The notes: generated by a model not told the origin, from the letters alone. A stretch of DNA of 64,000 bases from Takakia lepidozioides (GCA_030704615.1 CM060733.1:59830001-59894000), one strand, 5' to 3'. Shown: positions 20,016 to 31,936, counted from the first letter of the stretch. Made by a program: numbers and translations.

Positions 20016-21135
20016 GAAGACCGTGCACCTCCAATTGAACTCCGCTAAGTGGTGAGTGCACACGTCGCGCCATTTTGCCGTGCGTGGGCCCCGCCGCCTA
20101 CGCTGGCGCAGTCAAGATGTAAAATGAGGGCGATAAGCAAACAGAAAGAAAATGGATGTAAGTATGTGGGTGATGGGAGTGGGAGGATGAAGTGTGCACT
20201 GAGTTGATGCTCGTGAGATTCACGGTAGATGCCTCACACGCATACAGCACAGCGCTCCCCACACTGCACACCACGCAGGCTCACATTCTCGCAGGGACGA
20301 GCAGCACCTGCGTGTGGGCGTGCAACCTGGGGTGTACCCTCCAATGGCAATGCCGGAGAGAGCAAGTAGACAAGAAGCGCACAGCAAGGATTTCTTGATG
20401 CGGGTGCAGCCCTGGCTTGACAGTTCCTTTGCACGTCTGCTCTCTGTGATGTACCATGCGGCATGACATGGTGGTCGATGCAAACGGTTGTGGGTTCTTG
20501 CCCAGCAGACAAATCCCGAAATTTCCATGGCCTCCCCGCACAGAGCTCACGAAAATTTGGGTAAGACTTGAGTTTATGCGAGGTTGATCTTTATATTGCT
20601 CCGTACATCATCTCATCTGTGGTCAACTTGCAGCCACATTGTTGAGATAGAGAGAGAGAAAGAGAGAGAGGGGTCAGGTCATGGTGGCGAAGTGCCAGTG
20701 CCTCCCTTTTGCTCAATCTCGCGGTAGAAAGATGGGCGGCAACTGCTGATTCCCATTCGTCTTTGGTGCTGTCGTTCTCTAGGTGGACTTACTTTGATTT
20801 TTGTGGGATGGAATTCTCGGAGTTCATTTCATTCTTGAAACCTAATAGTCAATTGGTTGATTGTCCTGGTCGTGTGCAGGTACTGCCGCCTGATCATGGG
20901 GTTCTCCTTTATGCTGTTATGTCGCACTGTATCTTCTATCTCCATACGGCATCAAGCTTGAAGTTGGTGGGGCAACGACTGATATGGTCCAGTCAGAGAT
21001 TGGAATGAGAGAGAAGGGTCAAGAGTGAACGGAGAGGTGGAAGGCAGCTGTAGCACAGATGGCGTCGAATGCGGGGCGGGGCTCCCCGCTTCATCCCGGC
21101 AGCGCCTCAAGCAGCGACTAGCAAGCTCTCGCGGC
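20016..21135 (+). promoter_or_regulatory. Upstream and leader region of the IQ-motif gene
   Basis: It contains a GA microsatellite at about 20645-20671, common in plant leaders, and a possible 3' splice site (GTGTGCAG at about 20873-20880). The frame of the downstream protein is open from 20983 but has no ATG before 21136, so a spliced upstream exon remains possible. Confidence 0.35.
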
Positions 21136-24100
21136 ATGCTTTTGGTGCAGGAGCAGGAGCAGCTGGGAGTGGTTCACCGTACCTCGTGGGCTACTCGTAA
21201 CTTTTTTAGCACCGCCTCTTCGCTGAAGCAGTTTGCCACCAGAGGTTCGCGATCATGGCTCATCCGGGGGGCTAGCTCAATGTCTCTGGATTGTGCCGAT
21301 CCCGGCAGCACCGCCTCTTCATTTGCATCTTTAAGCTCCTTCGACTTGCCGGGATTGATAGGACTTGAAGATGTAGCCCGGCACGTTAGCGAGCAGGGGG
21401 TAACTGCAATTGAAAATTTAGAGACACGGAACCTAAACATTGTATCTGGTGGCACCCCAGTAGCGAGTGCTTCTGTAGACACCTACACCCTAAATCAGAC
21501 AAATCAAAGTCACCTGGACGTGGCACAGATATCTGTTTCGCCACATAATTATGTACAACAGGAAGCTGCAGATTCTTTGAGCTTGGGAAACCGTTCTGCT
21601 CTATTGGATGTAGGGAGGGGTGAGGAGACTGTAGGATTTTTCCACCCCATTGATGAACTGCCAGTACCTGCAAACAGGCTCCCAAATCCCATTGTTTCCA
21701 ATCACTTGTTTAGAGTTGAAGAGGACCTGCCAGGGGTGACTAATCCAACAGTGGAAAATGGTGTTACCGAGTTTCTGAATGAACAGCCTTTGACCCACGT
21801 TCAGACAATTATAGAAGAACAGCAGAAGGCTTTGAGTGCTGCTGGTGTGATCCAGGCTGCATTCCGGGGGTTTAGGACTCGAGCTGCAATCAAGTCCATG
21901 CATGCTGCAGCTGTGAGGATCCAGAGTTTTTACAGGGGTTGGCTTGCCACAAAAAATTACAGAATGTGGAGGCAGCATCTACAATTCCAGAGGGAGGTAG
22001 AGGAGCGTGCCGCCATGAGAATGCAGTGTTGTTACCGCGGGTGGCTAGCTAGAAGGAGCTATAAATTAGGGAGGGAGAAAGTGGTGATACTTCAGGCAAT
22101 GGTTCGGAGCAGGCAAGTAAGGAAGCAGTACCAGCAGCTGTACAATGCAGTGCTCACTCTCCAAAGAATGTGGAGAGCTGCCAGAAAGCGACTTTTGCAA
22201 CAGCAGAGGGAGGTACTAGAGCACGCAGCATCGAAGATTCAGAATTCTTATCGAGGTTGGCTAGCTAGAAGGAACTACAGATTAGTGAGAGATAGGGTGC
22301 TGTTGCTCCAGGCTTGTGTTCGGAGGCAACATGTAAGGAAGCAGTATTGGGAGCTCTACATGGCGGTGCTCACTCTCCAAAGGACATGGAGGGCTTCCAG
22401 AAGCCGACGTTTGAAACTGCAGAGGGAGGTGCAAGATCGTGCAGCAGTGAAAATCCAGAGTTCCTATCGAGGTTGGCTAGCTAGGAAGACCTACAGATTA
22501 GGGAGGGAAGGGGTGGTGTTGCTGCAGGCTTGTGTTCGGAGGCAACAAGTACGGAAGCAGTATGGGCAGCTCTACAGTGCAGTGCTGACAATCCAAAGGA
22601 CATGGAGGGCTTGCAGATTGCGGCATTTGCAACTGCAGAGGAGGTTGCAGGAGCATGCTGCAGTGGTAAAGATCCAGAGTTCTTACCGAGGTTGGCTAGC
22701 TAGCAGGAACTACAGATTAGGGAGGGCAGGGGTAGTGTTGCTACAGGCTAGTGTTCGGAGACGACAAGTAAGCAAGCGGTATCAACAGCTGTACAATGTA
22801 GTGCTGACTCTCCAAAGAAAGTGGAGGGCTTCCAGAAGGCGGCATTTGCAACTGCAGAGACAGGTGCAGGAGGGTGCAGCAATTAAGATCCAGAGTTTTT
22901 ACCGAGGTTTGCAAGCTAGGAAATACTATCAAATACAAAGGGTTAGTGTGGTGAAGCTCCAAGCCGCTGTTCGCAGGAAGCAAGTAAGAGATCAATATAG
23001 GCAGCTTTGCAACGCAGTGCTCACAATGCAGCGGATGTGGAGGGCTGCCCGAGCGCGACATTTGCAAGAGCAGAAAGATGTGGAGGAGTGTGCGACACTG
23101 CTGATTCAGGCGCATTCATGGGGTGTTGCAGTCAGGTATTGGCTTCACACGTGCCAGGCTGTTGCCCTGACCATTCAGCAAGCCTGGCACAAGCAGCAAC
23201 GATACAGGGTTCACAGACTAAAGCACCAGGTTGTGACAGCTGTTGTGATTCAAGCACATCTGTGCGATTATGCACTACAGCATATGCTTAGGCGATGGCA
23301 TGCGGCTGCATTCACCATCCAGTGGAGTTGGCGTCATTACAGACAATCAAAAGCAGCCGTGAAGATACAGGCCACTTTTCGTTCATGGGCTATAAGGAAA
23401 CGGAATGTGATGGCAGCAGTTACCATCCAGCGCTGGTACAGGTGTTGTTTGAGGACAAGGGCAAGTTTGTTTGTGAAGCAGCATGCAGCTGTGTTCATTC
23501 AAAGTTGGTGGCGGGGCCTTCATTATCAGCAGCTCCACAGAGGGGCACTTCAGGCTCGGCATGAAGCTGCAGTAATAATACAGCGCCGATGGAGGTTATT
23601 TCAACTTGGAAGAGTGGAAAGATTGATTCCAGAGCAAGCAGTTGTTGGTGTAGAGGCTGGCATGTGTACTTCTTTTTTCAGGCAACAGAAGCAGCTATTG
23701 CATGTGGGAGCCTCAACAGACCAGAGTCACTTGCACAGGCACCAGCACCAGCATGTGCAAGGGGCAGCTGTGACCATTCAGGCGGCTTATCGTGCATTTG
23801 CCTGCAGGAAAAAATATCAAGCAAGATGCCAAGAAGGGTCGTTGATTCAGCGATCGTGGCGAGAGAAGGAACGAATGCAGCTTTTAGGGGAAAATTTAGG
23901 TTTAGAAGTGGTGACTGGAAAAGTGGTCAGATCTGCTGGGGGCTCCACTGTCTGGAGGGATGTAATAATTTCTGAGTTTCCAGATGTTCCTTCAACTTCT
24001 GGTACCTTTTCAAGTGCAGATTTTTCCAAGGAAATCAAGTATACAGGTGTTAGAGAGGCAGACAGTGGCGGTGCAACCCTGCAACATTCAGTGATGGAGT

Positions 24101-25569
24101 TGGGTGCTGGAGAGGAGGGTTTCTTCTGTATTGCTGGACTTACGGAAGACACAGATAGTTTACAAGTCAGATTTTGTGAGACCAAGGAGGTTGTACCAAC
24201 TCAAATAGACAACAACATGAAGGGATATGTCTCTTTAACTTCTGATTTGAGTCCATATGCAGACTCTCTTAAAAAGGCCCATGTGAGGGATAGAGAAGCA
24301 GAGAATAGTTGGGGACCCCAGGATCATGTATGTCCCTTGAAGTTGCAGTTGGTTGCTGAAAATATGGGTCCACCTGGTACTGTTGGGCGGCTGGAAGCCA
24401 AGGAAAGCTCCCGAGGTATCATTATTGAGACCAAGGATAATGTTACGGCCACTCAAATCAATGGTGAAAGATACTCCTTGTCTGCGGAAGCTGAAAGCAC
24501 ATCTGCAGAGGATTGGAATAATGTGCACATAGACAAACTGGACAGTGTTTTAGACACATGCTTGGCAGTGCTTCACCCACTGCCTCCAGTCATCTCATCC
24601 AGTTCTTGCAAGCAGCCTTTGCCCCTTGATTTTGCTGATACAGCTGCTCCTTTTTTTTCACAGAGGGCACGTGAGGTGGCTGGTGGAGTCGACAATGAAG
24701 GCGATGTAAAACTCAACTTGAGCAGTACCTCGACAGCAGAGAAACAGCATGTTTGTTGGGATGTCTATGAAGTCAGTGCAGGGGAGGTTTATGCCAGTGC
24801 GACCATCTCTCAACCCTGTAATGATGGAGGATCACCTAGCTTGGAAGCTCATTCCAGCCCTCAGCAGGAGTGCTTTGGTGACGAGACTGGCCCCAAGAAG
24901 CAATCGAAGAGTCTGAAACGTGATCAGGAAAGGCTCCAACAATTTGCACAGGTGTTCCTGACAATGCGTCACATATCTAATCAGCAACAACATGCTCAAT
25001 GTGCTCCACCTTTCCCGCCCCCACTCTTGTCATCATGCTCTGATGGCCCCAACAGTTTGGCTGCGGAGACAGTGCAATGTGGCAACTCACATATAACAGA
25101 TGGCTTTAGTCCCACAAACAATGGAGGTCATTTTTGTGTCCACTTGCCCTCACCAGCCAATGAGGGCGAGGTGACTTCAGTTGGTGACCTGCTCCTGCCT
25201 CCACGAGCACCTCAGGTGGACTCTGACATCGTCACCAACAGTAGTCAAGTACCAGCACACACAGGAGGCACAGATGTGGTGCTGGATATGGTGGATCTAC
25301 TGAAGAAGATGAAGCATTACTATGATACAGAGGAGCATGATGCAACTGGCTCTGAGTTGCTCCCAGGAGGGGATGTAGAGGATGGCAGGGCTTGGAATCT
25401 TCAAACTGAAGGTTCCAAGCCCACATTGGCAAAAGCTTTGGGGGGAAAACGGTTGGGACTCCGTGATGTCAATGCGGTATTTGTGGTGCTTGTTGCCATG
25501 GTGTTGTATACTAGAACAGTGTGCCGCGATGTTTTCTTCGGCCGAAGACAGTCATATCGCAAACACTAG
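21136..25569 (+). CDS. Large multi-IQ-motif protein with C-terminal membrane segment
   Basis: A single open exon of 1477 codons runs from the first in-frame ATG; the frame is open a further 150 bases upstream without a Met. Residues about 238-910 hold roughly 27 IQ-like units (IQxxYRGWLARxxY, LQAxVRRxQVRxxY, TLQRxWRAxRxRxL). Three-unit modules of 72-73 residues repeat with starts at 22018, 22234, 22450, 22669 and 22885. IQ motifs bind calmodulin or myosin light chains, so calmodulin binding is expected. There is no visible motor, CH or IQD domain. The N- and C-terminal thirds are low-complexity and acidic. Near the C-terminus VNAVFVVLVAMVLYTRTV looks like one membrane span followed by a short basic tail, suggesting a tail-anchored protein. 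The closest analogy by layout is the IQ array of ASPM, but I would not name it so. Confidence 0.8.
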   Translation: MLLVQEQEQLGVVHRTSWATRNFFSTASSLKQFATRGSRSWLIRGASSMSLDCADPGSTASSFASLSSFDLPGLIGLEDVARHVSEQGVTAIENLETRNLNIVSGGTPVASASVDTYTLNQTNQSHLDVAQISVSPHNYVQQEAADSLSLGNRSALLDVGRGEETVGFFHPIDELPVPANRLPNPIVSNHLFRVEEDLPGVTNPTVENGVTEFLNEQPLTHVQTIIEEQQKALSAAGVIQAAFRGFRTRAAIKSMHAAAVRIQSFYRGWLATKNYRMWRQHLQFQREVEERAAMRMQCCYRGWLARRSYKLGREKVVILQAMVRSRQVRKQYQQLYNAVLTLQRMWRAARKRLLQQQREVLEHAASKIQNSYRGWLARRNYRLVRDRVLLLQACVRRQHVRKQYWELYMAVLTLQRTWRASRSRRLKLQREVQDRAAVKIQSSYRGWLARKTYRLGREGVVLLQACVRRQQVRKQYGQLYSAVLTIQRTWRACRLRHLQLQRRLQEHAAVVKIQSSYRGWLASRNYRLGRAGVVLLQASVRRRQVSKRYQQLYNVVLTLQRKWRASRRRHLQLQRQVQEGAAIKIQSFYRGLQARKYYQIQRVSVVKLQAAVRRKQVRDQYRQLCNAVLTMQRMWRAARARHLQEQKDVEECATLLIQAHSWGVAVRYWLHTCQAVALTIQQAWHKQQRYRVHRLKHQVVTAVVIQAHLCDYALQHMLRRWHAAAFTIQWSWRHYRQSKAAVKIQATFRSWAIRKRNVMAAVTIQRWYRCCLRTRASLFVKQHAAVFIQSWWRGLHYQQLHRGALQARHEAAVIIQRRWRLFQLGRVERLIPEQAVVGVEAGMCTSFFRQQKQLLHVGASTDQSHLHRHQHQHVQGAAVTIQAAYRAFACRKKYQARCQEGSLIQRSWREKERMQLLGENLGLEVVTGKVVRSAGGSTVWRDVIISEFPDVPSTSGTFSSADFSKEIKYTGVREADSGGATLQHSVMELGAGEEGFFCIAGLTEDTDSLQVRFCETKEVVPTQIDNNMKGYVSLTSDLSPYADSLKKAHVRDREAENSWGPQDHVCPLKLQLVAENMGPPGTVGRLEAKESSRGIIIETKDNVTATQINGERYSLSAEAESTSAEDWNNVHIDKLDSVLDTCLAVLHPLPPVISSSSCKQPLPLDFADTAAPFFSQRAREVAGGVDNEGDVKLNLSSTSTAEKQHVCWDVYEVSAGEVYASATISQPCNDGGSPSLEAHSSPQQECFGDETGPKKQSKSLKRDQERLQQFAQVFLTMRHISNQQQHAQCAPPFPPPLLSSCSDGPNSLAAETVQCGNSHITDGFSPTNNGGHFCVHLPSPANEGEVTSVGDLLLPPRAPQVDSDIVTNSSQVPAHTGGTDVVLDMVDLLKKMKHYYDTEEHDATGSELLPGGDVEDGRAWNLQTEGSKPTLAKALGGKRLGLRDVNAVFVVLVAMVLYTRTVCRDVFFGRRQSYRKH
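22018..23100 (+). repeat. In-frame 216-219-bp tandem repeat (three-IQ module)
   Basis: Five successive copies begin at 22018, 22234, 22450, 22669 and 22885. The steps are 216, 216, 219 and 216 bases, so each stays in frame; the fourth copy is preceded by one extra Val codon. DNA similarity between copies is high (CAGAGTTCTTACCGAGGTTGG-like starts), which points to recent unit duplication. Confidence 0.85.
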
Positions 25570-26927
25570 CCTCACATCAAAAGCCAGCAATTTAGGTGTC
25601 CAAGTCCTACTGGTAAAATAATTCTTTTCATTGCCTGACACGGCCAGAGGCCTTGGGTGCATGGCCTGGCTGATGACACCACTTACCGATCCACCAGGGT
25701 AGTTCATACCTCAGAAGCCTCCAGAAGGTTGTATTAAGACTTGTAGATTTGCAGAAACAATTTCCCAGCAACCCCATTGGTTGCATTGAACCAGTTTTAC
25801 ACCAACAATAAGCCAGATTGCAAAGGCTGTTTGCTGGCTTGCAGCCACAGACAGGTTAACCCGGCAAAAGGGAACTGTACATATGTATGAATGATGAGAG
25901 CACAGCTACTTTTGTAGATGGAGAAAATGAAGAAAACAATGAAAGGAGATGGGGGTTGGCATCTGATGCAGATTGGGCGCTGAAACTTATATTGCATAGT
26001 CCAGTGCTGTGGGTGCCTCGTGGAGGTGGTCATGTTTCAAGTTTGGTTTGGAAGCTTAACTTGTTTTCGAGGGCATCCTTCCTGGGCTTCGTGTAGGGCC
26101 TCAGTTTGTTGATGTGGTGCATACTGCATACATAAAGTTTGATCTGTGGACTTGCCCCTTTCCTCTCCTTTGGCAGTCTAAATTGAGGTTTGAGCTGACA
26201 AACTAAGGGTATTCACATCTAACAACAGTAGTGGCATGAAGATTTTGTGTCATCAGATGACCAGGGCCTCGCAGACAAGATGAACTTGCACTGGCCTGAT
26301 ATCAAACAATGCAGTACTATTTGTACCATATGATCTTCCAGTTCTTGGAATTACTCCCATTAGTATAGTAATCGGTTGGGAGAAAACTAGCAAGGAATAT
26401 CATAAGGTTGTCTTTAATGCAAGTCCCTGCTGATCTCTTAAGAAACTTAAGGTTGAGATTGCGGGGTACTGTGAGCACCCCATGGTCATAGAAGATGGGA
26501 ACCACATAAAGGCTACACCTCAATCCACTGTGTACTGGTCAGTGTCTACTGACACCCTCACTGCATTTGACCAGATCTTGGGAAACTCTTGGAAGTTTTG
26601 CTAACAGCCAGTGACCCAATGAGCAACCTGCAAGACATACTGACCCCGACTTCTGTGTGGAAGTGCACTAAAAGTAAAAGTAATCCTAACACTGGCACAC
26701 CCACAAATACAAGTATCGCAAATAAAAAAAAGACTCTTTCCACTTTACCAATGATTCGCCTACAACCAAAGAACAGAAGAATTCTACAGATTTTTTGTAA
26801 CTGAGGCATAGCTTTCAGTATGGGACTCTGTCCAGGTTCTTGCTGCTTCTGAGTTATGCAAAACTGGAAATTAGTATTCACAATAAAGATGGAACAAGCT
26901 CAAGCCTTATAAGAATGAATTTGGTAT
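25570..26927. other. Intergenic DNA between IQ gene and phosphate transporter
   Basis: The two genes converge here. No coding region is recognised. The first few hundred bases after the IQ gene stop are probably its 3' UTR. Confidence 0.4.
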
Positions 26928-29511
26928 TCACACTAACGATGGAACAAGCCTGATAAGAATGAAGGTGTAAAGTACAGAGAGGACAGCTCCAACTGGGATG
27001 GTAACCATCCAGGATGCCACAATCTCACGAACGACTTCACCCCGCACACTGTTAAGGCCACGTGCAAAGCCAACCCCCATGACTGCCCCAACCAGAGTGT
27101 GGGTGGCAGAGATGGGCAGACCAAGTCGTGAGGCAAGTACCACCACAGTGGCAGCTGCAAATTCTGCTGCAAAGCCACGAGTCGGTGTTAACTCCGTAAT
27201 TTTCTTCCCTATGGTGGCTATGACCCGATAACCCCAAACCATCAGCCCAGCTACTATCCCAAATCCGCCCCAGGCCAGTACATCAGTGGGCATGCCTGCC
27301 TGAGGCCCTGTACTTAACCCATTGCCATGCAGAATGGCTAAGGCGGCAGATATGGGTCCAATCGCATTGGCAACATCGTTTGCCCCATGTGCAAATGACA
27401 TAAAGCATGCTGACAACACCTGCAAATACCCAAATATGCTGTACACGATGCGAAGCTGTGTGCCTTTGGGCCCTTCCACCTTTGACATCAAACTCAAAGA
27501 TTGCTTGCCCACCTTCTCATCTGTCCTAGTTTCCACAGGCAGTTCGCAATATGCACCTAGCAGACCACCCAACTGGCGCCGAATGACCACAGTAATAAGA
27601 ATTGCCCCTATCATTCCAAAACCCAGTGCCTGTGCTGCCGACAGTAAAACACCTGCCTTGCTAGGAAATGCAGTGAATGACAATGCAGCCACGCCAATGA
27701 ACACAGCTATTGGGGCTGCTGTGGCTGCTGCTTGCCCTGGATTTGATGCACTGTACACAAACTGCTTCCCCACCCATCCCCTGTCATTGCTAGCCCACTT
27801 CCTTCATCCTTCACTTGCCATCATCTACTTCTTGCACAGCATTAAAGGAAGCTATATATTCTCTAAAGCATAGTGAACATAGGCATTTCAGCAACATGAA
27901 AGTGGATTTGAAACACTTCGGACAACGTAAAGCAAATCAGTTGTCCTTTAACTATGCTAACAGCATGCCTCGTAGGCAAACACCATAATACAATATCCAG
28001 ACTTAAGTCAGTCGCCACATAAAATTATCAAAATATTTGAAGGAGTTCACTGTTGCTGATATTAGGTTTGAAATATGGCATCACAAGCATTAATGCCCTG
28101 AAGACTTGTGGAGGGGGACCAGAGATATAGTACTTACAGTTCGAATACATTTGTATACAATGAATGAAACCACTGCACCCATTAAGGGTGATACTACCCA
28201 GGATGAGACAACACGAGCCAAAGATTTCCAATAAACTGCCCCAATCCCACCATATACAAGGCCAAATCCCACCATTGCTCCAATAATACAATGTGTGGTC
28301 GACACGGGCCATCCATAGTAAGATGCCACCTGCACCCACACCCTGTGTGCTTGTTACTTGCCCTAATTTGCCAATACAGGCCTTACTTGCAAAAGTATTA
28401 CTGCAGGGGACGACTTGGCATGTATTTTCTTATGTCAGCTAGTGGGATGGTTTCACAAAGTCTTGTGCAAGTTCCTTTGTGGAACTACTAAAACTACTAT
28501 TATGTGGAATTTCAAGTTACACACACAAGACCGGTTGATTGCGCTATGCTATTTGTGACAGCTAATCAGCTTCCTACCCTGATTACCTGAAGGCCATTCA
28601 CTGAGCTTTGGTCATCCATAGTCACTTTGCCAAAGACACAGCTCCCTGCCAATAGGAGAACTTAAACCTACCCACCTAGAACCTCAAAACTACATTGCAT
28701 AACCTTTCAACAATTTACTCACCTGCAGCCAGGTGCCAGCAGCTCCAAGAGATGAAATCATTCCACAAAACAGCAGTGAGTCTTTCCCATTGAACACACC
28801 AGCTGTCAAGATCCCTGATTGCATTGTGTGGCTCACATGAGAGCCTACCATGAAGGCCCCACTGAACTCTAAAACTGCAGCTGTCAACACAGCCTGGCGG
28901 AGAGAGAGAGCACCAGAACCCACTGACGTACCCATGGCGTTGGCCACATCATTGGCACCGATGTTCCAGGCCATGTAGAAACCAAACAGCAGAGTCATAT
29001 AGGAGAGAACGAAAGTTTTTAGGGGCAGCCCTGCTGTGGATGGCATGTACAGGGGCACCACCAGTGCCGCCAACCCAATAGCTGCTGTGATGCCAACGGC
29101 AGTCCGAGGTGCAATGTGAAAAGCTTCTGCCATGCCTTGCATTCCACTGCGAGTCTCCACCACCTTCTCATTCAAGGTACTAGCAATGTTGGTGTTCGCC
29201 CTATGCAGCTGGGCGTCAATTTCGGACGCCTCATCGAATTCTCTCTGCAAGTCTCCACCCTCAGCATCCGCAAAGGACGACTTGATCACAATGTTGCGAC
29301 GTAGGACAGTGAGGCCCCCGTGCAAGTTCACCTTGGGAATACCGTAGCTCTGCCATTGATGCCGCTGTATGGCCCTTGCCTGTCGAGATAGATTGCGAAC
29401 TTGACCAGGCCCGGCAATGCGTATCCCCTGCAACAAACTCTGCCCACTTCCCAAATTACACCCCCTTGCAACTACTTCGTGGGGGCAGCAAGCTAGCCCT
29501 ACCCTAGTCAT
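26928..29511 (-). CDS. PHT2-1: Plastid inorganic phosphate transporter, PHT2;1 type
   Basis: Three exons (29511-28723, 28329-28138, 27761-26928) join in phase 0 to a 604-residue protein; angiosperm PHT2;1 is slightly shorter. Junctions read TWLQ-VASYYGW and YKCIRT-FVYSASNPGQ, matching the family. The two signature repeats of the PiT/PHO4 family are present, GANDVANAMGT (about 185-195) and GANDVANAIGP (about 453-463), each followed by membrane helices with the SATHTLVGA and STTHCIIGA segments. The first 80-90 residues are rich in Arg, Ser, Gln and Gly, consistent with a chloroplast transit peptide. PHT2 proteins are low-affinity proton- or sodium-coupled phosphate carriers of the plastid inner envelope. 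The ATG at 29511 is the first in frame after an upstream stop. It faces the small plastid protein gene at 30510 across about 1 kb. Confidence 0.93.
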
Positions 29512-30509
29512 GTCTCCGGATCTTGCTCTCGCTACCACACCTCCCCCGTCATGCCCCGCCCCACCTACCAGAAGGGCCCTCGTCCCATATCAAATCAACT
29601 CCAGCCTCCAGCCGGATGTCGGATTACACAACCGCCTCCTGACAACCTGCGGCAATTGTGTCGAAATCTTGAACTTCTCTCCAATTGGAGTGCTCAAGAG
29701 ATGGACCTCATAAACAGCGTTTCCCAGCTTCCCTGATTTCACATCCACCCTACCCAGCCTTGCTCACCACAGCAGCTCAAGAGCCAGCCCACCCAGAAAC
29801 TAGACACACGGGGTGCTCCGCCTGTTCATTGTCAACAATGCGTCATAGTCCAATCCGAAAACCACCTTTACCGTCCGGCATGGCATGGGACCCATACATT
29901 GCGCATGCCAACAGCTCCCACCACTTCCCGCCCTCATCTACAGTGTTCCTGCAAAGCTTCCCATGACGTAAAGTCCCAAGAATTGCTCGACAAGAGAGAT
30001 CAGTACTCCCTAAACGGTGAGGCTGAAGCAGGCCTCCAGACCCAGACAAAGGAAGGAGATAAGGCGACAATCCCGCAAGAAAGACAATAGGGCCAGCAGA
30101 AATGAAATGAGAGCAGAGATTTTACACTTGGTTATGCACTAATCAGCTGCCAAATCTGAACCAGAATCAGAATCAGGAGGGCGGCAGTGTGACTTGTGGT
30201 CAAATCCAAAAGAAACAGAGCTGAGAAACTTTATGCTCGCTAGATGAGTTGCTCTGAGATTCTTTTGAACTATCAAAAGAGCTCAGATCGGTGTGCGGGT
30301 TGGATAGGGATCTTGGATAAGTAGGGATCCGCAGCTGGTGATGAGGAAAGAAGATGGCCCGCCCCTGCGTGCGGACCGCGCGGTCCTCCGCGCGGTGTGA
30401 TGGGCAGCTGTAAAATATAATGTTTTGGAGAATTATTTAAATTTTTCTTATTTCCCGGGCATGGGCAGCTGCTGTCTCTCTCTTCAGTTGTTTATCTTTG
30501 CAAGGAGCT
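29512..30509. promoter_or_regulatory. Shared divergent promoter region of two plastid-protein genes
   Basis: The 998 bases between the ATGs of the phosphate transporter (-) and the small membrane protein (+) must hold both promoters. TATTTAAAT at 30434-30442 is a candidate TATA element for the rightward gene, 68 bases before its ATG. No clear TATA was found for the leftward gene. Confidence 0.45.
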
Positions 30510-31936
30510 ATGGCGTCCCTCACAGCAGCTCTCTCCCTCGCTCGTATTCATCAGTCCAGAATCTCTACAAAAGCCTCGATCTTTTCGCATCCACCATCGC
30601 AAGTACTCCTCCCTCTCCACCTCGTCTCACTTTCAACTCATAACACGCTTTCGAGGGGAAGGCTTCAAATTACAGGTGCCAAGAATGTGTCTTCGGAGAG
30701 GAAGGGGGTCACCGTGTCTCCACCAGAGCCAGAGATGACTGCGGAAGAACTGGCTGAATACGAGATGGTGATGTCAAAACTCGACGGCGAACAGCCTAGT
30801 TTTTGGGAGGGTCCCCAGTGGAATACTCTGGGCTTGATAGTTCAGTATTTGTGGGCTTTCGGCATCGTTGTTGCGGTATGTATTTTGCGCTCTGTTTCTC
30901 GGTCACTTACTATCTAGAGGGTCATATCTCGCTCGTTTCCCTCCTCTCTCTGTGCGACTGGCAGTGTAATAATAGGTAGAAGACTACAATCCTGCGAAAC
31001 CCTGTAGAAGATGGAGAATTCTTCAAAAGAACGAAAAAACAAGGATATTGTAAATACTGTGTAGCTATATGTAGCAGCTAACAACATATGGGCTATGTCA
31101 GTGGGCATAAGACGTACAGATAGAGCAGATATAGCAGCTGGAACAGCTGGAAGAAGTTGGCCGCAGTGATCTGGGTGGGGAAAAGCAGAATGTGCAGCAA
31201 TACAACAGCAGTCACCGCTCTACTTGATCCCTACTGTGCAGAGCACTGGCTGCTCTTCCTCACAGGGCCTTCTTCGAGACTACTATATCAACTCATGTTT
31301 AGTCCCAGAAATCCATCTGGCTGCAAACCAAAACTTTCTAACAGCATGGGTTTTGGGGGGCTTTGAGAAATGTGTCTCTCTTCTCCTCTCTCTCAGGCTT
31401 TGTCCCAGACACGCAGTGCCTGGGAGTGCTGACTGGAGGCCATATTCTACACCAACATTGTGTTTTGTAGCATGATGGCAATAGATCATCAGCGACAATT
31501 CCTTGACATAAGCAGCTTGTCGTTGGCTATTGCAATTGAGGAATGAGTCTCATATTCTCCTGTGGGCTGAAACCCCCACTCCTGGAAGATTAGTATAGAT
31601 CCTGAGGACTATGGCCTTCGGGTATGCTAATGAATACATCTCTCGTACATTCCCAGAAGGCACGATCCTAATCTGGCTGCAAGCCTGCATACCCGTAGAA
31701 TGTAATATGTACAACATCTTTCAGCTTTGCTAACCCAGCCTTATGTTGGGGGAGGTTGGCAGTTGGTGGCCTGTGTGGTGGCCGTCAGAACATTCAATTC
31801 AGGGGCAACTGACATCAAAAGCACAGCAGTGTTCAAAGAGGCCCTGAAAGAACAAAGTGGTGTCCTCGAGGAGGACTCCGGAGAACCTTCAGTACTTGGA
31901 GACTCAGTAGAAGAAGCGCCCCCATTGCAAGAGTAG
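30510..31936 (+). CDS. Small plastid-targeted single-span membrane protein, family unnamed
   Basis: Two exons (30510-30875 and 31763-31936) join in phase 0 as FGIVVA-LVACVVAVRTFNSG to give 179 residues. The first 60 residues are Ser, Arg and Leu rich with few acidic residues, like a chloroplast transit peptide. An acidic segment (EMTAEELAEYE) precedes EGPQWNTLGLIVQYLWAFGI and a hydrophobic helix that crosses the splice site. The tail is acidic and ends PSVLGDSVEEAPPLQE. From memory, plants have a conserved plastid protein with this EGPQW...LWAFG...TDxK layout, but I cannot name it or give a function. Location in thylakoid or envelope is inferred from transit peptide plus one span. Its promoter region is shared with the phosphate transporter. 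Confidence 0.8.

Noticed and set aside
19391-20073. Minus-strand frames of 150-205 codons rich in Ser, Phe and Leu
   Set aside because: They are translations of the purine-rich repeat and have no domain structure.
23007-23975. Three successive plus-strand frames with Cys-rich content
   Set aside because: They overlap the IQ repeats in another frame and end at random stops.
21174-24528. Several frames on the opposite strand and in other frames of the IQ gene
   Set aside because: They are shadows of the long IQ coding frame; none has a domain.
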